A stretch of DNA of 64,000 nt, taken from contig JADLZK010004590.1 of assembly GCA_015847255.1 (NCBI GenBank), positions 372,001 through 436,000 of the forward strand. Reading direction: 5' to 3'. The stretch comes from Hyparrhenia diplandra. Lineage: Eukaryota; Streptophyta; Magnoliopsida; Poales; Poaceae. A program made the position numbers and the translations under genes. The notes below the pieces were generated by a model, which had not been told where the DNA came from, made no database searches, and was given only the letters and a program-made list of their open reading frames with translations. The number at the start of each line of letters is the position of its first letter. The stretch's first letter is position 1. Shown one piece after another: positions 21,800 to 32,873 of the stretch.

Positions 21800-23590
21800 C
21801 GTGCGTTGCAACGGGAACACATAATCCATGATAACATATGTATAAGTGCAAGAAAGATTTGAATGTGAAACATCAACTTAATTTCAATAATGTAAGAACC
21901 TATGTTGCCACTACATATCAACCAAGACAAAAGAGCAATATTTGAAGCAATGCCCATAATAAGTAGCGAAGCCAGCCATAAATGGTGTCGGGGTCAGCTC
22001 CACTAAAATAATGGACTTAAGCTAGAGATGTACATAATGTACTAAGGAATTACAAGATTTTATTGGGGTGGGCTGACCCCAACATAAGGGCTTGGCTCCG
22101 CCTAAACCCACACCTACAACTCTAAATGCAAGTATACAAGTGCACAAGAGCAGTGCAAACCTGAGAGCTCTGCTATTGTCAACCTGCTGTGCCAACTTGC
22201 TGATTATGTGCAGAACAAATATTGTTGGTGCTACTTCAAGGAAATAAAATGTGTTTGTCACAAGAAATCGAAGAACAAAGCAGAGTTGGGTTGTGGTCAA
22301 TGCTGTAAACTCCAACCTGCAGAGCAGAGAGAGCGCAACTCCTCTTACTGAACGAACAATTGTTGCAGAGAGAACTGCTGCTCCTGCGCTAGCTGCTGCT
22401 ACTTGACTTCTGCAGATCAGGGACATGAGATGGCTGCTTCTGTTGGCACAGAGTGAAAGAGAAGGAGGTTTGGTGCTACACTGCTGCCTAAAAATAGTAA
22501 AATGCATTGTAAAAGAAGCAGACCGAAATCCACTTTCAATATACTAAACATTTGTGCATTTTAATTCAGACAGAGTTTGAGACAAATTAATAAAGAGAGT
22601 ACCTATTGACATCTAAGCAGACCGAAATCCACTCTCAATAGGCAGAATATTCCTCTGAACCAGATTAGAGAAAATCTTGTATGAAAGCGAGATTAACTCA
22701 ACTGTACCTCCGATAGTTGAGCTCTAGGAGTTGTCAATTCAAAAGGGATTTGTAAGCCATTCCTCTGAAATCAATTTGGGTGAAAACAGGAAAGATAAAT
22801 GTCTTCAATTTTTCATATGTCATCTCATCTTTAGTTTAGAGTGATTCAATCGAATAGCTCGAGGATGAAGCTGCATCAATGCATCATGGCCCCTGCATTC
22901 CACCACAACCACCACCTCTCTTTTGCTCTGCCACGTAAGCATCACAACTTTCTGAGGAGAGCAAACCTCAGGCAACAAAGATCATACTAAGAAGGGATTT
23001 AATCTCTGCCACAGAAAGCACAAAAAATAAGAACACTATTTTCAAATCTGGCCATTGTATATTGTACTATCGGTTCTATCCTGATTTCTGTCATCCATTT
23101 ACTGTCACGAAATGTTTCAAACAAAGACGCACTTACATCCAGCCATGAGTGGAAGTAAAGTTAGTTCAGAGATAACACACAGGAAGTTAATGTTCAGAAC
23201 ACCATATAACATATATCAAATAAGAAACACAAAGATCATAAGAGCTAATGGTCCATAGGGTTTACTTACTATGGGCCGCCCAGGCGCTCGAATGCACCAC
23301 CGTCTATGGCAGAGATGCAGGCGTGCTAGCTCTTAATAATGTGAAGTGCAGAACCAAAAGCAGAAAGGATAGAGATATTAAATAAATTTACAACTCCACA
23401 CATGGTCAGTCAAATTCAGTGAGATAGCAATAAATAAATTTACAAACTCCACACATGGTCAGTCAAATTCAGGCAAGGCATGGTTTGGTAAATTCAGTAG
23501 CCAATTGAGTGTGTGGATCAAGGAAAAAATAAAAATAAAATAAAATGACAGTTGGATCAACTACTTTCTGGGATCTATATACACGTATAC
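21800..23590. other. AT-rich part of the Helitron
   Basis: No long open frame apart from a doubtful one on minus at 22022-22507. A short segment with cagaccgaaatccact is repeated at 22521 and 22618, and a segment around caactccacacatggtcagtc is repeated near 23390-23410 and 23444-23464. Nothing else recognised. Confidence 0.4.
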
Positions 23591-23666
23591 GTACTTCACC
23601 TCGGCTTACAGACTGTGGAGCCGCGGCGGATGAGAACACCTCCGCGCGCAAAGAAGAGGAGGCTAC

Positions 23667-24464
23667 CTAGGTGTGCCACTCGGTGAGCGCGGCAACCTCG
23701 CGCCTCCGGCAGTGCGCCATGGCGTTGGCGAGCTCCTCCATGGTGTGATGGCTGCGCACCGTACCGTCCGGACGACCGACGAGAAGGTGCGGCAGTCGGG
23801 GGCAGTTTATCGTTACCGACGGGTACAGTACGGTACTGCGAGGCGTCGGGCATGAGAGCGGACTCCAAGAGAGAGCACGGCCTTGGCGACACCATCGATC
23901 TCCTCTCAGGCACGGACAAAAGGCCCCGCTAAGCTTGTTGACGGTGCTGCTGCACGGCCGCGCGCGGCGAGCCGGTGTCGGAGTCGGAGGACTCCGGGTT
24001 GGCGGCGCCGTTGGGGTGCGGCCGATGGCCTCGATCTCGCGCCAGCGTTGGATGTGCGATGAGACCCAGGGCCGCAGGTGGGAGCTTTTGAGGGCGCGGC
24101 TGCGACGTTGGCAGCCATGGAGGAGCGTCCGAGAGCGCCGGGGACGGCGCGCGGCAACGAGGCGTGTGGCGGACGCGATATCGGAAAGCTCGGCAACCCT
24201 GGCGCCGGTGCGGTTTTGATCATGACGGCGGCGACTATGGCTGCCCAGCGGTCGAGAATTTGGCGGCGGTGTCTGGCCTGGGTTTGCTGGCGGTGGTGGT
24301 GCGGCTGTGCGTGGAGATGAATCAGATGATGGGGAGAGATCGTGGGCGTGCGACGGTTCTCCGGGCACGGCACGTGATGGAAGGAGGCGGGGGGTGATTA
24401 GGAGCCCCGCGCACGGGATTAGCCGGGCGGACGGATTAATCTCCCGATGACGATAACATTTCAC
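23667..24464 (-). CDS. Unrecognised open frame inside the Helitron
   Basis: 265 codons of Pro/Arg/Ser-rich protein, ending in MEELANAMAHCRRREVAALT. The GC-rich segment (23600-24420) contrasts with the AT-rich rest of the Helitron (21800-23590), so it may be a captured exon of a host gene. Overlapping frames are also open, as is usual for GC-rich DNA, and I do not recognise a domain. Confidence 0.25.
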   Translation of the reverse strand: MKCYRHREINPSARLIPCAGLLITPRLLPSRAVPGEPSHAHDLSPSSDSSPRTAAPPPPANPGQTPPPNSRPLGSHSRRRHDQNRTGARVAELSDIASATRLVAARRPRRSRTLLHGCQRRSRALKSSHLRPWVSSHIQRWREIEAIGRTPTAPPTRSPPTPTPARRARPCSSTVNKLSGAFCPCLRGDRWCRQGRALSWSPLSCPTPRSTVLYPSVTINCPRLPHLLVGRPDGTVRSHHTMEELANAMAHCRRREVAALTEWHT

Positions 24465-24481
24465 TCTTTTTAGTAGTTAGA

Positions 24482-25270
24482 TATATATAAATTCTTTATT
24501 TGTGTACAATTTGTAACAAATCTAATTTATTTGTTCAAAAATAATTTCCAAGACTGTATTTTGTACTACTTGTACTGTTACTGAGTGATAAATAAAGCTC
24601 TTTGATTTCGTTTTATATACATTCAAGGCGCGCTAATTTTATAACGGTACTTAAGGCGTGCACACACCATTTTTTTTGTAATTTAGTCAGTTTTTGTCAA
24701 AATTTCACATTTATATCTCTAGGCATAAAAAAACCCATCTTTAAACCTTTTTTTCTCAGCTGGTCTAAATAATGTATCTTTGCAATCACTCCGCGCTGAA
24801 CTCTGGTTGTTCTTTGGTTGGCTTTCGCTTTTTTTTTTTTTTTTTCTATTTTCTCTGACTTGATTCAGCTGGTTTAAATAATGTATCTCTGCAATCACCG
24901 ACAAGGGCTCGCTTGTGCAAATTCAAGTGAGTTTCACAACATAATCGTAAGTGGACAAACCAATTATAAACATGTCAGCATTGTTTACTTGTAATCACAA
25001 CCTCGTGTTGCCCGCGGGCCGGTTAATCCATGGATTACTGACAGTGTGTGGGTTAGGCTGTAACAAAAAGGCTCTCTTCTCCTTGATGAATTCTGTGCAA
25101 TGCACGTTCGAGGAAAAAAAACATGTCAGCGACTAATTCCTTGTTAACTTTAATCAAAGATTATTAAAATTATAGTTTTTTAAGGTCCTCAAACGTCACA
25201 AAAGTCAGTATATATAATAACTACAGCAATGTGATAAGTAGGGGGCTATGTACACTTTCTTTAGTCGTTA
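24482..25270. repeat. 3' flank shared by the two ascorbate oxidase copies (unit 2)
   Basis: Aligns with 1853-2209 and then with 3537-3620. Extra material compared with unit 1: about 115 bp at 24541-24655, a partial repeat at 24760-24880, and a LINE tail at 24980-25118. Confidence 0.75.
24980..25118 (+). mobile_element. 5'-truncated LINE/SINE-type insertion with 12-bp target duplication
   Basis: 139 bp ending in gcacgttcgaggaaaaaa, which is typical of poly(A) ends of grass non-LTR elements. Direct repeats AAACATGTCAGC lie at 24968-24979 and 25119-25130. The paralogous site in unit 1 (about 2150-2165, aaaaatgtcagcaactaac) is uninterrupted. Confidence 0.75.
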
Positions 25271-25474
25271 TTTTCAAACGGCGTTCTCATCGGAGTTTGC
25301 CTGATTTTTGACCAAAAAAGAAATTGTTTGCATCGACCATATATAGCTGTTACTCCGTATTGGACCAAGACTCGGTCTCTTCTGTTAGCTCGTACCCTAT
25401 AGTATATATCTACTACCGAGGATCAATACCATCAACGTCAAACACATTAGGGTTTCAAACAATATCTCGCTGCC

Positions 25475-26768
25475 ATGGGAGACCCTCATAAATCTGAAAA
25501 CCGGAGGGAAATCCCTCCTGATATCATAGCCTACATATTGCTGAGGCTGCCGACCAAGGATTTTGTCCGGTCATCCTGCGTTTGCAAGGTGTGGTGCAGC
25601 ATCGTCGCAGATCCCTCCTTCCGCAAGCTCCATGTAGCCCATCATGCCGCCGCCGCCGCATCGTCAAAGCCGGAGGTCCTTCTCGTCACAGAAACCCGCG
25701 AGCCCGGAAGGAGCGACGAGGCCAGCTTCTTCAACCTTTCGTGTGCAAAGCCCTTGGCCGGCCAGATCGCCATCCGAAGCGGATACCGCCTTGCCGGCGT
25801 CTGCAACGACTTACTGTGTTTCACGCTCGACCATGAACAAGCGCCACCGATCGTGTGCAACCCCGTCACCGGCGAGATGCTGCAGCTTCCAAAGGCGCCA
25901 CCGGTCCACTACCGATCGCATCTCTTCGTCCTAGGGTTCAACCCACCGACCAAGGAATACAAAATGTTCCGGCTCTCCTTCCCACGACATGGCGTGAGTA
26001 AGACAAACTACATCGCCGTGTACACCCTGGGCGGCGGCGGAGGCTGGCGCCAATGGTCCTACCTCTCTCCCGTTTCACCCAGTCATATCGCCGCCACCGG
26101 TACACATCGACGGGAATATATTCGTGCCGGCAGCAGACATACGCTCTCGTGATGCGCGAATGTTGGTGCTCAATGTGGCCACGGAGACACCCCGCTTGTA
26201 CCCTATTCCCTACAACTACAAAGATTATCACGAGAGTTGGGAGATGGTGGCCGATGGCTTTGATCTGAACGGGCAGATGTGCCTCGCCGTGAACGTCGAC
26301 TTCTGTCCTCCTCAGCCTCGCCACAAGACCCAGTTCTGGGTGATGAAGCTGTCGGGTGAGATTGACGGCAAGGATGACCATGAAGACAACAAGCTGTACT
26401 GGGATCTAAGGTATAGCTTCTTCTTCGACGGCTCCTTCGCCTTCAACAGGCCGAGGAGCGCTTGGATTGACCACGCCCAAACGTTGTGCTACAGGGTTGG
26501 AAACTCTGTGCACCGTTATGACACGAGAGGATACTCATCGTCCTCCAACGTCGTTGATTCTCTGTTGTTTGACGAACGACTCGAGCTCCCAGATTCTCCA
26601 TATAGTTGGTTCAAGTTTAGCCGGTGGACCATCTGCGGGGGTTATCGCCCCAGCCTGCTTTCTCCTCTCGTCTTTGCGTTGCCACCATCCCAAGACGAGA
26701 AGGGGAAGAAACGACCACAGTTGGAGCATACCTTGCTACGTGCTCTCAAGGTGGAGCTTGATGAATGA
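25475..26768 (+). CDS. F-box protein with F-box-associated domain (one frameshift)
   Basis: An SCF ubiquitin-ligase substrate adaptor. The F-box is at residues ~13-52 (IPPDIIAYILLRLPTKDFVR, then CVCKVWCSIVADPSF), followed by the usual C-terminal repeats of plant F-box-associated proteins (VCNPVTGEMLQLPKAP, LGFNPPTKEYKMFRL). The frame shifts once near 26090-26110 and then runs from the region before MPAADIRSRDARMLVLNV to EHTLLRALKVELDE and a stop at 26768. About 430 residues, intronless, which is usual for this large grass family. The ATG at 25475 follows a leader with TATA-like tagtatatatc near 25400. The substrate is unknown. The frameshift may be an assembly error, since both halves are well preserved. 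Confidence 0.82.
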
Positions 26769-26802
26769 TGAGCATATAGATGACAGTATGTGAGAATAAA
26801 GC

Positions 26803-26900
26803 CTTTGGGGAACATGTAACATGCAGATTAGGGACATGATTTTCCTTTTTAGCCCTTTGGGAAACATGTAACATGCAGATTAGGGACATGATTTTCCTTA
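26803..26900. repeat. 52-bp tandem duplication in the F-box 3' region
   Basis: aacatgtaacatgcagatta followed by gggacatgattttcc occurs at about 26811 and again at 26863. Confidence 0.8.
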
Positions 26901-26983
26901 TATTTTTAGCTTTATTTATATTGAGTGTCGTTCGATCTGGTCACTAATATGGTTTGTAGTGTTCGGACACATATGCTTGTTTT

Positions 26984-28764
26984 TTTTAAGAAAGGACAAG
27001 CAAAAGCTTTGCCACGATTTCTATTAAACGAATAAAGAAAAAAAGCAAGTGTCAGTCCAGTTTTTGAATGGAAACCGGGCCAAAAAAAACATACAAATGA
27101 GGAGATTACCCTACTCCAATTGTACACTAGGTACCGAATCAACTCAACTCGTGCCACAACTAGCACCCACTCAACTAGATTCTGCTAAGACAACTCAACT
27201 AATAGCGAGGTAGATGGGAATAAAAATAACCATGAAGCACCACTCGGTTGGATTGAGCCATCAACACGAGCCTCCATCAAACCCCCACCTGGTCGGACTG
27301 GGACATCGACACACACCAACCACCACGAAAAAACAAAAACACACAAAGAAAAAAAGATACACCACCACCACCTGGGAAAGGAGCCACAGGCAAAGCCGAC
27401 GAGAACTGCGCCGTCGTCACCAACGTTGTGCCACGCCAAAAGCCGCAGCCCGCTGCAAGCCCAAGCAGGTGCTTGAACTCCTCCGCCATGGGACTAGCCT
27501 CCTCAAGCCACACGCCCAAGGTCGTCGATCCCCCTGCTACGCAGAAACCCATCGCGGCGCCATTGAAAACCACTGAACCAAGCTACTCGACGTGGGGGCC
27601 ACGCCTCGCCTACCGCCACAACTCCACTGCCAAAGGACTCAGATATCTGAAACCGCTTTGAGTAACATCTCCGCCCAGCCATCACTGAGATCACCACTGC
27701 ACCTTGTGCGCCAACTCAAACCCTCCAGCACCCATGGGCCCTCTGCACCTCCCCGCCAGCACGGACCACGCACCACCACGACCTCAACGCATAGGCAACA
27801 CCACCAAACCGATCACCACCACTGCCACAAGCCGAGGCGGGTCTCCAGATGCGACGCCCCCAAGAAGGACACGACGCCAATGGCGCCGTCGTCGCACGTC
27901 CATAGAGGACTAGGTTTTCACCCTGAGAACCCTAGCACTCATGGCCATGGCAGTACCCTGCGCTCCTCCGCCTCTGCATCGCTCTACCGGGAGAAGCCCG
28001 GCACCGCTAGAGGCACCACCGCGCGGCACCACCGGCCAGCACCCGTCAGCCCCCGGCCCGCCACCAAGGCGGCGCTAGACCAATGTCGCCGACGAGGAGG
28101 AGAAGGCAGACGCCCGCCACCTTGCCGCACACCGTCGCCCGCGCACGGACGCGCGTCGACCCCACCATTTCCGGCAACCACGCCGCCCGAAGAGAGCGAC
28201 GCGATAGAAGGGGCCGCCGGATCGGCAGAGTCCTCAAGACCCGATCGCAACCACCGCCGGCACCACCGCACCGATCGTAGCCACCCCCTGCGCACCTCCA
28301 CACCGGATGTTGTCGTCGTCGCCGTCGTCCTCGCCAGCCACAGCCGCCGCCTGGAGGTGTCCGCGCCGGCCGCGGCCGCCGCCACCGCTGCCCGGCGCGC
28401 CGGCCGCCCTCCCGAGCCACGGTGCACGCCCCCGCCGCGGCAACCAGATCCGCTCAGGGCACCGCCGGATCCCGGGGGCCCCCGCCCCGACGCCGCGAAA
28501 GCAGCCCGTGCCGGCGAGCTTCCACCATGGAGCTTGATGCGGCCGTGCCCGCGCCAAAAACGCCGGAGGACTGGGAGTTGGCCACGCCGCCACCTTCACC
28601 GCGAGCCGCGCGAGAAGCCGGGCGCCCGTTCGGGGTGGCGGCGCGGCGGGAGCTGCCGTGGGGAGGTGCGGCGGCGTTAGGTGTTTGTGTCGCCCGCGTC
28701 GCCTGCACGGGAGCGACGGGTCACGGGCTGTGTGCCATTATGGCACACCGACAGTAGTCGGGTC
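26984..28764 (-). mobile_element. Poly(A) non-LTR retroposon, 1.8 kb, minus strand
   Basis: Target repeats CATATGCTTGTTTT (14 bp) lie at 26970-26983 and 28765-28778. On the minus strand the insert ends ggcaaagcttttgcttgtcc, then tttctt and a run of A. Its minus-strand 5' two-thirds is GC-rich (about 27600-28750) and rich in GGCG/CCGC triplets, like the leader of grass L1 elements. No endonuclease or RT text was found, so it is a non-autonomous or internally deleted LINE relative, or a retrocopy of a host transcript. Long open frames on both strands in the GC-rich part are compositional. Confidence 0.65.
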
Positions 28765-28778
28765 CATATGCTTGTTTT

Positions 28779-30350
28779 CTATCACTAATATAGTAATATA
28801 TAATACACATAGTTTGGTCACATAGATCTGATCACTAATACACATAGATATATAGTGTTCAGAAACGTATATGGATATATAGTAGACACATCAATTATGT
28901 TGAAGCCACAGCCCAGAGGCACATTTTAATAAGGCATCTTAATTGCATCTATCAACTATCATCACACTATAGCTTCACATGAAGCTAACTCATAAGCATC
29001 ACACCTTTCATGTTTAAACTTGGTTTGCTTAAACAGGACAGCCCAGGTCATCACAGCTAGATGATTTCTCTAATTAACATGGATGGCAGATGAAAGAAGG
29101 AAAGAATTGAACTAAGAACCCAGAAAATAATTAAGAGAACATACTAAAGTTTTCAATATGCCACGATATTATATATCTATACAAATTAAACCACACTATA
29201 ATTTCAGCTATTATTTTTTAATCTAAACTAAGTAAACCACACTATAAGATGAGTATAAGGTCATTTCGTCTAATTTTTAAGGCACACATTGCTTCTACAA
29301 ACAGCTTCATTTTTAAGTGAACAAATGCAAGGTTTGTGTAAAGGAAGCAGGTGAGTTGTATAATGCATGGAGGAGCATGAACAAATTAAACATTTTGTGT
29401 ATTTTTTTTTTGTATATGTGTCTGCTGGTACAGATAGTTGTAATTCATATAACTACAATTCAGTAAGTTGTACAAATAGTTTCAGTAGGGTTGTAGTACG
29501 ACATTGGTCAGTTTATTAAGCATAACTCATGGAGAACAACTGAAGTGACCTCATATCAGCATGCTTGCAGGGTAAAGCCTATATCTATATGTAAATGACC
29601 AAAAAAAAAAAATACAGCTAGGTGTTGCAGTAAAGAAATCAAACAGAACAATAGAATTAAGATTGAGTGACTAAAACCGGCAAGCATAGTTCTGAACTAA
29701 GATGGAATTTTTTCTGTTTTCCCTGGAGTGTTGATGTGTTGTAAAGTTTTCAGAGTTGGTTTTCTTGTTCAGGGTGGGGTGGCATCCTTTTTTGCTGTGA
29801 CAAACTAAACCATATTTTGGCATTAGTTGAAATCCCCGATCCCTGAAACTCTAAAATGACAAAGATGCATGGAACCACTATGCTGCTATATATGCTGCTC
29901 CCTCTAGAATCCAGATGAAGTGAACCAAGATAATTAAGGGTGTTATCAAGATCACCATACTGATTGTATGACGGGCTAAACTGAGGGCAGTGGTCACATA
30001 AGCTTCAAAGTTTTTAACCGAACCAAAACAATTAATAATCTAAGACTCAAGCAAAGAAGAAGGCACAATCTTGTGCATTAGTCGGTAGATGGATGACTTG
30101 ATTTGTTCTGAACTTCTGACCAACGAATCGAAGCACATGGTCATTCGGAATTCCGAGGTGCTGAATTAAGGCACAAAGGACTATTGCCAAGGAGATCTCA
30201 CAACCATGAGTTGGAGGCCATGTGTCCTGCATCTCGCTTGCCCAAGGAGGCTGCTGCCGTGGACAGACACCAGCACTGCAGAGAGATAGATGGCTGCTGG
30301 AAAAAAAATCTTTAGAAACTGAGGAAAATATGGCCCATTACAGCTAAAGA
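28779..30350. other. AT-rich intergenic DNA
   Basis: No gene or clear repeat. Phrases such as aaaccacactataa and acaaattaaa recur at 29180-29240. The segment near 30181-30350 may be upstream of the next gene. Confidence 0.5.
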
Positions 30351-30523
30351 GTGGGCCTGTTCCCTTTTTTTTTGAAGCTAAAGAGTGGGCTTGTTCCTGA
30401 TCGGGCCCAACTTGTAAACCTCGTTTCCGTCTCCCCGTCCCAATCGAGAAGCAGGGGCCGCCTCCACTTCCACTTCTCCCCAACCCCAACAAGGTTTTCG
30501 GCGACGCATCGGCGGCCGCGGGG

Positions 30524-32873
30524 ATGGACTCCGCGAGAGGACGCCGCGGCGAAGTTCTCCTCCCTCTACGCCGAGCTCGCCGCCAAGTCATCTCGCGTCG
30601 CCGAGCTGGAGGCCAGGGTCTCGGCCCTCGAAACCGAGAACGCGGGCTTGAAGGAGGCACTGGCGGAAGCAACGGGCAGTACAGGCGGGGATGAGCACCC
30701 AGTTCTACGCGGAATCAAGCAAGAGGCGGTCGAGAAGCGAGGCGGGGGCGTGGCCCGCGACGCAATTGAGGTCAGCGGCGACGAGGAGGGCGCTGCTGCT
30801 GTCGGTACCAGCAAAGGGGGGAAGCCAGGAGGAGGGCGTCGGTGCCGTCTCGGCTCCTCGGAAGCGGGTCGGGGCCAGAGAGAGCGAGGGAGAAGCCGAT
30901 GCGGAGGGAGGCGGCGGAAGCAGCGGGGAGAGCAGCGCTGGTCTGGAGGATGACGATGTTTCCGTCACGCCGCGGGGATGAAGCGTGGCCGCGGGGGGGG
31001 GTGCGGCGCGGGTGGTCACCAGTGATAGCGAGGATGATGGTGGTGGTGGTGGTGGTGAGGATGTGCTTGGGAATGGCAAGGATGACGGTGATGATCAGAA
31101 GGGCCTCATGAGCAGTCGGAAGCGCGCCTTTCGCCGAGTCAGTGACAGTGAGGATGAGGATGGCAATGGGGGAGTAGCTGAGCCTGAGGCTGAGAGTAAG
31201 GACAAGGAGGATGGGCATAATATGGTTCCCATATATGAATTGCTCAAGAGGGTGCCAAAGGAGAGGCCGAGTGAGGATGGCCATGAATCGGATGATACCA
31301 AAGGACATTCAGCCCCCACGACAAGGCGTTCTGCACGGTTGGCTAAGAATCAGTCAAAATCCAATCGCATGTTTCATGGAGTCAGTGACAGTGAGGATGA
31401 TGATGGCAATGAGGGCATAGATGATGAATCGGATGATGCCAAAGGACATTCAGCTCCCGCGACGAGGCGTTCTGAACGGTTGGCTAAGAATCAGTCAAAA
31501 TCCAACCGCGTGTTTCATGGAATCTGTGACAGCGAGGATGATGATGGCAGTGAGGGCACAGCTGCGCCTCAGACTGAGAGCGGGGACGAGGAGGAGGATG
31601 ATACGGTTCCCATCTATAGATCACTCAAGAAGATGCCAAAAGAGAGGGCGAGTGACGATGGCGATGAATCTGATGTGGCCAAAGGGCATTCTGCTCCTGC
31701 ATCTAGGCATTCTGCTCGGTTGGTTAAGAGTCAATCAAAAGGACGGAGACTGGCATGTCCAGGGCTCCACTTTGTTGAACCACCCAAGGATGTTGAAGGG
31801 AGTGAAGATGATATGGAAGATGATGATATGAATGAGTTCATAAATGATGATTCTTGTGATAATGCTAGTGATTCAGCTGATGAATCTGGTCTGAATGAAA
31901 AATCCTCTTCAGGACTACAAGTGTCTGATGGTGAGGTGGACTATAAAGATGTAATGGCTTGCATTGGCCGGAAAAAGAAAGCTAAAGAGTGGGATTATCA
32001 GGCAGATATGCTAGCAGCATTTAGTGTACATCCCGAGCTTTGCTTGAAGGCTGTTTGTGCCATCTACCGGAAGCAAACTGAGGATGAACAAGTGGAAAAG
32101 GCTTCTTTATTTCATAATAAGCAGGGATTTAGCCACAAAGATGCCCCAAAGTATGTTTATATGCATCGCATTGCCTTTTTGCACTAAGGTATTTAGCTGA
32201 TTTAATAGAGATTTATTGTTAGCCAAAACAAAGTAAAGGGTTATTATTTGAAGCAGCTTGAATTTCAGCATAGTAGGAACTTTCCTGTATACATGTATTT
32301 GATGACATAGGTTCTTAGCAAGGTACATTATCCAGATTAATTTCTAGATGTGTCGACATTACTTGTTAGAAATCAATATTGAATTAGTTTAATAGCTTCA
32401 CGCTTGATTATTGACAAGCATTTCATAGGCAGTGTTGATTAACAAAAAAGTGTTTTTATTTAAGTTTCTTGAACACAATGCTTAAAAAACCGTCTGTAAA
32501 TTTTTGTTCAGCTAAACAATTTAGGTTAAGAGAAAATTTCAGTGCTAAGTAACTTACATGTTATGTTTTTCTACCTCCTCTTTAGCATTTCATTTTAAAG
32601 AGTAAAGTAAAATGAAAAGATGAACAGATACGGGAGTTTTTAGTGTTCTCAGTCTGCTTGTATGTGATTACATCTACTGTTCGATATAGGGGATCTCGCA
32701 TAGCAGAATTTCTTCTGGATGGTGATCGGGATGGTCCACTGAAGAAGACTGTCTCAGATTTGGATGAGTATGATCGATATGCTTTTAAGTTCTGTCACAA
32801 AGTGGCTTCACACTACTCAAAACAACTTTTTTCAATTTATCAGAACAAGGAGGACCCCTACTTTCATCCATAG
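30524..32873 (+). CDS. Acidic nuclear-type protein with internal repeats, two exons (frameshifted exon 1)
   Basis: Not recognised as a named gene. The likely start is ATG 30524 (MDSA). A coiled coil follows in the corrected frame (AAKSSRVAELEARVSALE, residues ~15-45). The middle is acidic and holds three related blocks with SDSEDDDG, VPIYxxLKxxPKER, GHSAPxTRRSARLAKNQSKS and FHG. A Ser/Asp-rich spacer follows, then a conserved-looking C-terminal domain from DYKDVMACIGRKKKAKEW to the end. Exon 1 ends at 32150 (CCAAA/gtatgt) and exon 2 starts at 32690 (atatag/GGGATC). The phases fit to give APKGSRIAEFLLDGD, and the protein ends NKEDPYFHP, stop at 32871-32873. Frame changes are needed near 30535, 30825 and 30990, all in GC-rich DNA. 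About 690 residues. The acidic tracts and basic RRSARLAK motifs suggest chromatin or nucleolar location (inference). Confidence 0.65.
32151..32689 (+). other. Intron of the acidic repeat protein gene
   Basis: GT at 32151 (gtatgt consensus) and AG at 32688-32689 (gttcgatatag). AT-rich and 539 bp. The reading phase is preserved across it. Confidence 0.6.

Larger units (their letters stand above)
21787..24481 (-). mobile_element. Helitron (2.7 kb), minus orientation, with empty site in the paralogous copy
   Basis: On the minus strand the element begins TCTAACTACTAAAAAGAGTG (24481 downward) and ends with the hairpin CCCGTTGCAACGCACGGG, a short spacer and CTAA at 21787-21790. It is inserted exactly between host A (21786) and T (24482). 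The same flanks are joined after copy 1, apart from the MITE there. The TC start, CTRR end with 3' hairpin, A/T insertion site and absence of target duplication are the defining Helitron features. No Rep/helicase gene is visible, so it is non-autonomous. Confidence 0.82.

Noticed and set aside
27592..28680. 362-codon open frame on plus
   Set aside because: Lies in the GC-rich body of a poly(A) retroposon. Frames on both strands are open at once, and the protein is low-complexity Pro/Arg/Ala.
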